A stretch of DNA of 64,000 bases from Spongilla lacustris (lineage: Eukaryota; Porifera; Demospongiae; Spongillida; Spongillidae): NCBI GenBank assembly GCA_949361645.1, contig OX442423.1, forward strand, positions 7,589,624 to 7,653,623, given 5' to 3'. Every line of letters starts with the position of its first letter. The stretch's first letter is position 1. A model generated the notes under the pieces. That model was not told the DNA's origin and searched no databases. It saw nothing but the letters and a program-made list of their open reading frames with translations. A program made the translations under genes and the position numbers. Below, in pieces: positions 24,866-35,449 of this stretch.

Positions 24866-26450
24866 CTTAAAGGTGCATTATTACATTGCCATGTGCTAAT
24901 ACAGTACTAGTGTTACCAATGCCAACAGGGGTACCACGCATTTCAGTTGCAAGAACATGTCTACACATGGTAAGGGGACCCAAAGGTACTAAAATATACC
25001 GGCATGGTGTAGAGTGCTAAGCCTTGATTATAAAGGCATATGTACTTTTGCCGGGGGTTTGCATCAATTCTTACTACTTCCCATTGTGCAAACTATTAAA
25101 TGTTTGTCCCAAAGTTTGGGACAATCATTTAATTAGAATTAGCAATCAAAGGACAAGACATAAAACCGTATACAACCTGTATATTTTAGCACCTGTGCCA
25201 ATAATAAGATTTCGAAATTTAATTTATCCCACTTTTTGTCCCGAAGTTATAAAAATTGGGGTTAATAACAACCGGTATAATCACAATCAGATTTGTTGAT
25301 CATTCACAGCCTTCTGCCAATCTCTCATACTGTCTCCCCTCCATCCTGACTCTAAATGTCACTGCTGAAATTATGGCAGCATGTAGATTGGAAATTCTAT
25401 ACATAAACACGTATACATAGGGGAAGGACGGGCAAAGTTATCAAGACGCGGGTAAAAAGAAAACATCACACAAAGCGCGAACACATAAGGGGTGCAGGCG
25501 GTATGAATTTTAATAAAAGTTTATTTAAAATTGTCAGTTATCAATTTTGCTCCAAAACTTATCTTGATTGAATTGAGTTTTTGTTTATGTCCGACATTTA
25601 TTTAAAAGATAAACATCTAGCTTACCTATCATCTAATTGCATAGAATTTACTGGGCAAAGTAAGAAGGTAAAGCAATCGCATCCAATTTCTACAAAATTC
25701 TGCTTTCTGTATACTGAGTAGCTTACAAGGAATAAATATCAAGTGAATCATCCCTCGTTCACTTGTGAGTGAATGTGTATATTTTTTCTGACAAATTCAA
25801 GCTGATTTCTTTCTACAAAGCAAATGTACACAGCATCATATCGTGTAACTAAATTAAAATATCTAGCAGAACCAAAATAGCATTAAAGTGGGAAAAACCA
25901 CTAAGTGAAGTGACTGGATGGGTAAGGGCGACGTTGGCATTTGCTATACTAAGAGCCACAAATCTATGCATAAGAGGAAGCAGAGTGAAATGGAGAAGTG
26001 CAGTGCACATGGATGATGGGGCTGGACTACCCACATCAGCTTATGAATAGAATATGTATGTGTTATTATGTGTGTGCATGTGTCTGAGTATGGTATTTAT
26101 TCCTTTGTATTTTATGATTATACTGTATGTATATTTATTTTTACTTTGTAAGTGTATTACGTATTCTGTTATATTTATTAATGTTTTATCGTTTTTTATA
26201 TAAAACAATCTTGCTTCAAGTTGGTATATTCCGGTCCAAATCCTTACGGCTGCAAGGGCAGTCACCGAATCTATACACAGACTATAGATTATGAATATAA
26301 TTATAATGACACTGGTAATGTTTATTTGATTCCTTCACTTCTATGAGTAATCCGCTGGTCATGCATGCAGTGGGTTGCAGCCAGCTTTAGTTTCCACCAG
26401 GAATGTATACCACACCCACTAGTTGGAATGTGCGAATTGCATGTTTCAAG
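24866..26450. other. intergenic, no gene seen
   Basis: About 1.6 kb of AT-rich DNA up to the left end of the palindromic element. No coding signal. Confidence 0.55.
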
Positions 26451-26996
26451 CAGAGATTATATATATATATATGGAACGTTCTATGAGATTTTGATGCTTG
26501 TGAATTTTATATATATAGCATCCAATTCAAAGCGCTATATCTTCAAAAAGGGTTTGCACTATTGACTTCCTATTTTCAGCACTTCATACTACACCATTTC
26601 TCTATGCCAAAATATATTTTGGGGTCTTGCACTTACTCCGTGCCAGGATTGCAACGTCCGATACCAACCGGGTTCAAACCCGACATAACTTTAGGTAGGA
26701 GTAATCAAATCGCTTCAAAATCGGTTTGTAGGTAGAGAGGTCCTATACCTATCGATCTGTTCTGTTCGTTAATTTTCATACAAACCGTTACGGAGAAACA
26801 GCTGTGCAAAGTAAGTACACGTTTCCCGCTCGAATCGCGCCTTTATATGTACACGGAACAGTTTCCATTCTCCGGAGCGCATGAATATTCAACTATTCCT
26901 ATAGGGCGTGATAACCACACCTATAAGGTCACCAAACAAACGGGCGGCTGAATTGTAGTGCTTGTTACGGTTGTTTTTCGGTGTAGATAAACGATA

Positions 26997-27250
26997 TGGT
27001 GACGTATAACACGAGTGAAGGCGAGCTCGTCGAGTCACTGAATCAGTCGGCGGATGAGTTCGAACTGTACCAGAGATAATATATTATCTCTGACTGTACG
27101 AATACGACGATCGATATTCAAGCTCGATACATTGGACGAGGATGGAGAGATTGAGAAAAGTAGCGATGGCGGTCGTACCACTGACGTTGGTGGTTGTATT
27201 AGTGATAGGGAGTGAGCAGCCCCTGAATTACCAAAAGAGCCACCAGCCCC
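26997..27250 (+). pseudogene. Left-arm copy of the small membrane-protein ORF, disrupted
   Basis: Starts with the same ATG context and residues as the right-arm ORF at 33387-33139, but the 29-bp insertion at 27071-27099 introduces an in-frame TAA after 26 codons and shifts the frame. The downstream part (hydrophobic helix region) is still recognisable in another frame. Confidence 0.6.
27071..27092. repeat. Perfect 22-bp palindrome insertion with 7-bp direct repeats
   Basis: CAGAGATAATATATTATCTC plus TG is a perfect palindrome, flanked by ACTGTAC on both sides (27064-27070 and 27093-27099). The right arm has one ACTGTAC copy and no insertion (around 33310-33325). Its half-sequence resembles the tips of the whole 7.5-kb element, so it looks like two transposon tips joined with nothing between. 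Confidence 0.8.
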
Positions 27251-28800
27251 ACCCCCACATAGCCAGGGGCTAATGGGGCTAGGCCCTTCACTACAAGTTC
27301 GCTCAGCAGCCCTGGGGCCAAAGAGGCCATCCCCACACAGCAGAACCACAAGCCCCCTAACTGCAAGTGCACACTATATACCTTTGGAACCATTATGCCT
27401 CATGCTGCAATTTAAATTAATGGCCTCACATTCCAAATAGTGGAGCCATCAAGTGGAATTAACAGGCCCCATAATTCCAGCAAGGGAGCCACCAGCTAAC
27501 CTGGCCTATGGAGCTAACATCCACAATGCCAGTGGAGACACCAGCCCTCTCGCAGATAGATCATCAGACACCCACACTGCCAGCAGGGATGTGGCCCCCA
27601 CAATAATGCCAGTGGAGATGCCAGCCCTCAGGCTGCAAATGGAATCAGCATCCCCAACAATTTCAGGGGAGCTATGAACTACAGGTACCAACAACACGTG
27701 ATGACCACACTACCAGATCAATCATTAACCCTCACTCCGCAAGTGGTCTTAACAGGCTCCACACACTGGGACCAAACCCCCCCCCCCTCCCCCCCCCACT
27801 ACCTTTCTTTCAATGCAAGTTGAGTCAGCTGGGATCCCCACACAGTAGAACCGCCAGCCCCCTCACCCCAAGCTCATGAACAATACCAGTGGAACCTGTA
27901 AAGTCTACACTGCAACTGAACTTAATAAATAAAGCCTCACACTGCAGCCAGCAGCCCATGGAGCCATTCTTACAGAACACCCTCAGCTACCCAGGGCCAA
28001 TGGGGTAGCCTCCACAAAGTCAGTGAAGATGCCACCCCAAGTTGAGTCAGCAGCCCCCACACAAACAAGGGCCAATAGGGCCAGCCCCACACAGTACAAT
28101 CACCAGCCCCTCTCTGCTCACTTCAAATAGAGCCACTAGACCCTCTACCAGTACACACTGCAAGTCCAGACGGCAGGCCACATGAGTGGAGCCCTCTCAC
28201 CGATGGAGCCCAGCAAGGAAGTACCAGCTGCCACACAACCAGTGGTTAATCGAGCCCCCAGAATAATGCCAGTGGAGAAACCAGCCCTCGCACTGCAAGT
28301 GGATTCAGCAACCCCAAAAATTTCAGGGGTACATGTAAATGTACTTGAGGGGGAAAAGAAAACCACACATGCCCTCTTCAAACACTACAACAGAACAAGT
28401 GGAACTTTAAGCCCTCATAGTTAATACGTAGCAGTCCCCACAGCCCCCCCCACCCCCCCACCCCCGCCCACCCCCGCTACTACCTGTCCTACATGTACAA
28501 TGAAAGAGGGGCCAATCAGCCAATGGGACAGTACAACCACCAACCCTCTTCATTAGTCAGGGAACATGTACCAAGAACACATGCCGTCACTACAAGTTGA
28601 ACCTCAATGCAAGTGGACTTAACAGGCCCACCACACACTGGTGCCAGCCCTCGCCCCTCCTCCCCCCCCCCTCAGCCCCCCTCTGCTCACTACGTGTCCT
28701 TCACTGCAAGTTGCGTCAGCTGTCCATGAGCCAATGGGGCCCATAGAACTACCACTCCGCCTCACTGCAATCACACACTACCTTTGGAACCAACCATTAA

Positions 28801-29000
28801 NNNNNNNNNNNNNNNNNNNNNNNNNNNNNNNNNNNNNNNNNNNNNNNNNNNNNNNNNNNNNNNNNNNNNNNNNNNNNNNNNNNNNNNNNNNNNNNNNNNN
28901 NNNNNNNNNNNNNNNNNNNNNNNNNNNNNNNNNNNNNNNNNNNNNNNNNNNNNNNNNNNNNNNNNNNNNNNNNNNNNNNNNNNNNNNNNNNNNNNNNNNN
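28801..29000. other. Assembly gap (200 N)
   Basis: Run of 200 undetermined bases inside the left arm. The sequence before the gap (28470-28800) recurs after it (29018-29345) at a 548-bp offset with almost no differences, so a collapsed or duplicated contig edge is likely. Confidence 0.95.
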
Positions 29001-30436
29001 AGCCCCCCCCCCCCCCCCCCCCTGCTACTACCTGTCCTACATGTACAATGAAAGAGGGGCCAATCAGCCAATGGGACAGTACAACCACCAACCCTCTTCA
29101 TTAGTCAGGGAACATGTACCAAGAACACATGCTGTCACTACAAGTTGAACCTCAATGCAAGTGGACTTAACAGGCCCACCACACACTGGTGCCAGCCCTC
29201 GCCCCTCCTCCCGCCCCCCCCCCCCTTAGCCCCCCTCTGCTCACTACGTGTCCTTCACTGCAAGTTGCGTCAGCTGTCCATGAGCCAATGGGGGCCATAG
29301 AACTACCACTCCGCCTCACTGCAATCACACACTACCTTTGGAACCAACCATTAACCCCCATACTGCAAGTGAACTCAATACTGCAAAACCTGACCCCCAC
29401 ACTGCCAGCAAGGGAGCACCAGCTGTCACACAACCAGAGTGTCAATGTGGCCCCCACTTAATGCCAGTGGAGAAGGCAGCCCTCACACTGTAAATTGAGT
29501 CAGTAGCCCCATGCAGCAATTTCAGGCGACATGTGCACGTATACACATGTACCAATGGAATCACACATGCCCCCTTCAAACACTACCAATGGAACCAGTG
29601 GAACGTTTAGCCCTCACAGCAAGTGGACTTATTCCTTAGCAGCCTCCACAGCGCCCACCCTCACCCCCCCACTACCTGTCCTTCACTGAAAGAGGGGGCT
29701 AATGGAACCATCACCACACAGTACAACTACCAGCCTTCCTCATTGCAAGTCAATGGAACCATTAACTCCCAAGCTGCAATTGAACTTAGTAACCTCACAC
29801 TGCAAGTCCAGTCAAAAGCGCTGCACAACCAGTGGAGCCACCAGCCCTTCCACATGTGGTGTTATCAAACCGTTCACTGCCAGCCGTCAATGGAGCCCCC
29901 ATAATAATGCCCATACTCTACAAATGGTTCCCCTTCATGTGTGGATTACACTGGTAGTGAGGAGGCTGGTGACTTTGCTGACAGTGTGGGGTCTGCTAAC
30001 TTCACTTGGGAAGGTGTGATGCATAATATTGTTGCCTTTATGGACTGTGCCTACGTGTGCAATTTACATGCAGTTGTATATTCCACATGTTACTTTTATG
30101 ACATTTAAAATGGTACTTATTGCTCCATGTACATAAAGCACTAGTTTCCAGCAAGAGGGTACATGTACATTTTAGATGTACAACTCAAACCTTGTATGCC
30201 TTGCTTGCCTATATAAACCAACTACCACCCTAAATTAGTACTGATAGGGCAGGTAATGATATTCACCCACCAATAACAAGGCTTCACTTCACCTCAGATA
30301 AAATTGTGTGCACAGAAAACAGGTATACAGTGGCTCCAATAGGGACTGGTAATTTACACATAGTGTGGGGGCTAGTAGCTCCACTGGTAGATGATGGCTT
30401 GCCTAAAACTGTCGGGGTGCCAAGTCCATATGCAGT

Positions 30437-30467
<31 letters not shown>

Positions 30468-31249
30468 GCTCTGGACCGTTGATTGTAAAGGACAGGAGCT
30501 GGCCCCAGTGCTAATATAAGTCCAATTGCAGTGAGGGCTAATGGTTCCACTGGTTCCATGTGTTGTGTTAGGAGCAGGGAATGTGTGGGTCCATTGGTAC
30601 ATGTAGTTCAGAGGGCTGGCATTATTGTGGGGTGACGCCTGGTTATGTGGCAGCTGATGGCTGACTGGACTTGCAGTGTGCCTAGTGGCTCCATTTGAAG
30701 TCAGCAGAGAGGGGCTGGTGGTTGTACTGTGCGGAGCTGGCCCTACAGGCTCCTGTTTGTGTGGAGGCTGCTGACTCAACTTGGGCACTGGCTTTGTGGA
30801 GGCTACCCCATCGGCTCTGGAATGGTTCCATAAGTTGTGCATGGGCATGGACATGTGAGGCTATTAAGTTCAGTTGTAGGGAACACTTTACAGGTTCCAC
30901 TGGTATTGTTCACGAGCTTGAGGTGAGGGGGCTGGTGGTGGCCCCTCAAATGCTGACTCAACTTATATGCAGCAATAGAAAGGTAGCGGGGGCGTGGGCT
31001 GGCCTCAGTGCGTGGTACCTGCTAGGTCCACTTGTGGAGTGAGGATTAATGGCTCATCTGGTAGTGAGGGCATGTGTTATCGATACATGTAGTTAGTGGC
31101 TCCCCTAAAATTGGTGGGGATGCCGACTCCATTTGCTGTGTGATGGCTGGCATCTCCACTGGCATTATTGTGGGGGCCACATTTCTGCTAGCAGTGTGGG
31201 GGTATGATAACTCTATTTGTGAGAAGGCTGGTAGCTCCAATGTTTGAGC

Positions 31250-33963
31250 AGAGGTTCCATTGGCTTGCAATGAGGAAGGCTGGTAGTTGTACTGTGTGGG
31301 GATGGTCCCATTAACCCCCTCTTTCAGTAAAGGACAGGTAGTGGGGGGGGGGGGTGGGCGCTGTGGAGGCTGCTAAGGAATAAGTCCACTTGCTGTGAGG
31401 GCTAAATGTTCCACTGGTAGTGTTTGAAGGAGGCATGTGTGATTCCATTGGTACATGCACATGTCCACTGAAATTGTTGCATGGGGCTACTGACTCAATT
31501 TACAGTGTGAGGGCTGCCTTCTCCACTGGCATTAAGTGGGGGCCACATTGACACTCTGGTTGTATGACAGCTGGTGCTCCCTTGCTGGCAGTGTGGGGGT
31601 CAGGTTTTGCAGTATTGAGTTCACTTGCAGTATGGGGGTTAATGGTTGGTTCCAAAGGTAGTGTGTGATTGCAGTGAGGCGGAGTGGTAGTTCTATGGCC
31701 CCCATTGGCTCATGGACAGCTGACGCAACTTGCAGTGAAGGACACGTAGTGAGCAGAGGGGGGCTGAGGGGGGGGGGGGAGGAGGGGCGAGGGCTGGCAC
31801 CAGTGTGTGGTGGGTCTGTTAAGTCCACTTGCATTGAGGTTCAACTGGTAGTGACGGCATGTGTTCATGGTATATGTCCCCTGACCAATGAAGAGGGTTG
31901 GTGGTTGTACTGTCCCATTGGCTGATTGGCCCCTCTTTCATTGTTAGTAGGGGGGAGGGCTGTGGGGACTGCTACATATTAACTATAAGGGCTTAAAGTT
32001 CCACTTGTTCTGTTGTAGTGTTTGAAGAGGGCATGTGTAGTTTTCTTTTCCCCCTCAAGTACATTTACATGTACCCCTGAAATTTTTGGGGTTGCTGAAT
32101 CCACTTGCAGTGCGAGGGCTGGTTTCTCCACTGGCATTATTCTGGGGGCTCGATTAACCACTGGTTGTGTGGCAGCTGGTACTTCCTTGCTGGACTCCAT
32201 CGGTGAGAGGACTCAACTGGTGTGGCTTGCTGTCTGGACTTGCAGTGTGTGTACTGTTAGAGGGTGTAGTGGCTCTATTTGAAGTTAGCAGAGAGGGGCT
32301 GGTGATTGTACTGTGTGGGGCTGGCCCTATTGGCCCTTGTTTGTGTGGGGGCTGCTGACTCAACTTGGGGTGGCATCTTCACTGACTTTGTGGAGGCTAC
32401 CCCATTGGCCCTGGGTAGCTGAGGGTGTTCTGTAAGAATGGTTCCATGGGCTGTTGGCTGCAGTGTGAGGCTTTATTTATGAAGTTCAGTTGCAGTGTAG
32501 ACTTTACAGGTTCCACTGGTATTGTTCATGAGCTTGCGGTGAGGGGGCTGGTGGTTCTACTGTGTGGGGGATCCCAGTTGACTCAACTTGTATTGAAAGA
32601 AATATAGTGAAGATAGTGGGGGGGGGGGGGGGGGGGTTGGTCCCAATGTGTGGAGCCTGTTAAGACCACTTGCGGAGTGAGGGTTAATGATTGATCTGGT
32701 AGTGAGGTCATCACGTGTTGTTGGTACATGTAGTTCATTGCTCCCCTGAAATTGTTGGGGATGCTGATTCCATTTGCAGCCTGAGGGCTGGCATCTCCAC
32801 TGGCATTATTGTGGGGGCCACATCCCTGCTGGCAGTGTGGGTGTCTGATGATCTATCTGCGAGAGGGCTGGTGTCTCCACTGGCATTGTGGATGTTAGCT
32901 CCATTGGCCAGGTTAGCTGGTGGCTCCCTTGCTGGAATTATGGGGCCTGTTAATTCCACTTGATGGCTCCACTATTTGGAATGTGAGGCCATTAATTTAA
33001 ATTGCAGCATGAGGCATAATGATTCCAAAGGTATATAGTGTGCACTTGCAGTGAGGGGGCTTGTGGTTCTGCTGTGTGGGGATGGCCTCTTTGGCCCCAG
33101 GGCTGCTGAGCGAACTTGTAGTGAAGGGCCTAGCCCCATTAGCCCCTGGCTATGTGGGGGTGGGGCTGGTGGCTCTTTTGGTAATTCAGGGGCTGCTCAC
33201 TCCCTATCACTAATACAACCACCAACGTCAGTGGTACGACCGCCATCGCTACTTTTCTCAATCTCTCCATCCTCGTCCAATGTATCGAGCTTGAATATCG
33301 ATCGTCGTATTCGTACAGTTCGAACTCATCCGCCGACTGATTCAGTGACTCGACGAGCTCGCCTTCACTCGTGTTATACGTCACCATATCGTTTATCTAC
33401 ACCGAAAAACAACCGTAACAAGCACTACAATTCAGCCGCCCGTTTGTTTGGTGACCTTATAGGTGTGGTTATCACGCCCTATAGGAATAGTTGAATATTC
33501 ATGCGCTCCGGAGAATGGAAGCTGTTCCGTGTACATATAAAGGCGCGATTCGAGCGGGAAACGTGTACTTACTTTGCACAGCTGTTTCTCCGTAACGGTT
33601 TGTATGAAAATTAACGAACAGAACAAATCAATAGGTATAGGACCTCTCTACCTACAAACCGATTTTGAAGCGATTTGATTACTCCTACCTAAAGTTATGT
33701 CGGGTTTGAACCCGGTGTGGTATCGGACGTTGCAATCCTGGCACGGAGTAAGTGCAAGACTCCAAAATATATTTTGGCATAGAGAAATGGTGTAGTATGA
33801 AGTGCTGAAAATAGGAAGTCAATAGTGCAAACCATTTTGAAGATATAGCGCTTTGAATTGGATGCTATATATATAAAATTCACAAGCATCAAAATCTCAT
33901 AGAACGTTCCATATATATATATATATCTTTACCCTAGGCTGGTATTATTATATATTATCTCTG
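31250..33963 (-). repeat. Right arm of the palindromic element
   Basis: Inverted copy of the left arm, uninterrupted by gap or palindrome insertion, with a poly-G run at about 32619-32636. It contains the intact small ORF (33387-33139) pointing inward. Confidence 0.75.
33139..33387 (-). CDS. Hypothetical small single-pass membrane ORF in the right arm
   Basis: 82 codons. An acidic, hydrophilic start (MVTYNTSEGELVESLNQSAD) and a cluster of D/E/Y residues is followed near residue 45 by RLRK and a strongly hydrophobic helix (VAMAVVPLTLVVVLVIGS). Immediately after the helix lies GTGAGC, a good splice donor, so the ORF may be a first exon rather than a whole gene. The same ORF exists, broken, in the left arm. 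No family recognised. It might be a captured host exon or chance coding in a repeat. Confidence 0.35.
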   Translation of the reverse strand: MVTYNTSEGELVESLNQSADEFELYEYDDRYSSSIHWTRMERLRKVAMAVVPLTLVVVLVIGSEQPLNYQKSHQPHPHIARG

Positions 33964-33970
33964 TTTCAGC

Positions 33971-34924
33971 ATTTTTGACTGCAAACCAGTTCACCAAATA
34001 GCACACTACTAAGTACAGGACAATTTTTGCTTACTGAAAATATTTTTTTAAAACACTAATGAACTAGTTTTTGTAAAGGCTAAGAAACAACAATGTTGCT
34101 TTTAGGTACATGTACAAAGTGTTTGAAACACGGGTGTGGCCTCGCCCCTCCCTACAGTGAAGTCATACCACGTCTGAGGTGGCACGCCAAAGAAGGGCTC
34201 GGCAATGGTATTGCCAAAAATCAAAGAGCCTTTGTCAGTTTAGGCAAATAATTATAACATGCACTTAGAACAACATCCTTCACACCACTCATTCCCTCTA
34301 AGTCTTGCACGGCACAACAAGATATAAGCGCCTATACTGACTATAGCCTTTCTGCTCTCTATAAATTGGGACCAGGCTTACATGTACACTTTGACCATCA
34401 TGTGGTTGAGATGCTGCCTGACATACTCTTTACGAAGTTTATTCGGTCATTATTATGCGTCTACAACAAAATAACAATTGACCTAGTGTCAAGTTAAAAC
34501 CAGCTGGTTTAAATTTTAAAAATCATCAATTTTTATTTTTTCTCAAAATTTTCTATATGTCATAGTAAAGCTATCATTGTTAGAGATAAATGGACATACA
34601 CAAGTACACTATCAATATAAGCATACAACTAGACTACACTCAATGTACACAAATGCTAACTATATCTACCCTACATCATTTTGATAGATGCTACGAGAAA
34701 GGATGGCGATGGTATTAGCTCGTACCAGGTGAAGGTTCAGCCGCCCGTAGAGTTCGGTAAGAACCACTGACTTTGCCTTGGATGAGCAAGTGGCTAGTTG
34801 AGAAGCAAGCTGTGAGATAGACTCCAAAGCCTCCTTTTTTTATTTTTTGTTTGTGTATAATTTGGACAATAATTATAATAATAGAAGTACATAATTATAA
34901 CACTAACACTAAAACCCTAAAAAG
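33971..34924. other. intergenic, no gene seen
   Basis: Unremarkable AT-rich DNA between the palindromic element and the LINE fragment. Confidence 0.5.
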
Positions 34925-35449
34925 TCAGCAGTGTGAGGTGATATAAGTGTTCCTCTGATGGAGGCTGCATTGCCCCTTTGTACAGCCACTGAAAGGCACT
35001 GGAGCAGCTTTTGGTGTTACCGATAGCCTATGACCTAGCTCTCTCAGAAAGATCAGGGAATGAGGACCAGGTACTCCTGATGTTTCCATGGCAATAGGGG
35101 GAAAACTATGCCTGGGTGTCCCTCCAGGCATGAGTACTTGACCTTTTTCAGGTCCTCCGCCTGACTAGCGACAGCACCTGCTGCCATAGTGTGCTAGGTG
35201 AGATGGAGCATAGGTGTCAGAGCATGTGGCATCCCAAACCAAAAGGTTTCCACTGTTCCATGGAACCATTGTGATGCCATCAGGAAGTTTCCCATCAGAG
35301 CGGTTTAAGCCCAAGGGTTCCAGTCTGGATGGGATGTGGGAAGTGGTCAGGGCAGGATGGATGAAGTCATTTAAAGCAGCATGACGGCAGCGATGACCAG
35401 TACTAAAACAACAGCTGAGACCATGGACCCCAAAACAGTCAACCACCAC
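34925..35449 (-). mobile_element. LINE 3' fragment (C-terminal region of an RT protein)
   Basis: The minus strand reads [20 protein letters not shown], then [20 protein letters not shown] and [17 protein letters not shown], a layout I recall from the C-terminal half of invertebrate LINE polyproteins. The same frame continues after one in-frame TAG (35167-35165) into FPPIAMETSGVPGPHSLIFL and LGHRLS. A 5' truncation, normal for LINE insertions, leaves only this end. An AAT-rich stretch lies at its 5' border. Confidence 0.6.

Larger units (their letters stand above)
26451..29770 (+). repeat. Left arm of the palindromic element
   Basis: Inverted copy of 31250-33963. It is longer than the right arm because sequence on the two sides of the N-gap repeats itself (28470-28800 and 29018-29345), and because of the 29-bp insertion at 27071-27099. 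Confidence 0.75.
26451..33963. mobile_element. 7.5-kb palindromic fold-back element
   Basis: Left arm (26451 to about 29770) and right arm (about 31250 to 33963) are inverted copies, shown by matched blocks: 26470-26580 with 33820-33920; 26880-27060 with 33310-33520; 28145-28381 with 32022-32260; 29600-29768 with 31253-31410. The arms' interior is a chain of degenerate minisatellite-like units (recurring words such as CCAGTGGAG, CCACACTGCAAGT and GCCAGCCC). The tips are CAGAGAT plus TATAT on the left and ATATTATCTCTG on the right. The flanks TTTCAAG (26444-26450) and TTTCAGC (33964-33970) share five of seven bases and may be an aged target duplication. The spacer of about 1.5 kb has more of the same units. 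No transposase is seen, so it would depend on an element elsewhere. Confidence 0.75.

Noticed and set aside
28145..32282. Matching open frames in the two palindrome arms (for example 28145-28381 and 32022-32282)
   Set aside because: They are mirror copies of minisatellite DNA, lack domains, and similar frames occur on both strands.
33695..33760. tRNA B-box-like GGTTTGAACCC in the palindrome arms
   Set aside because: No A-box, no cloverleaf and no tRNA-like length around it; treated as chance within a dispersed repeat.
35165..35449. Possible host gene for the 94-codon minus-strand ORF
   Set aside because: Its motifs fit a LINE C-terminal region, and the frame continues past a stop into further LINE-like sequence.
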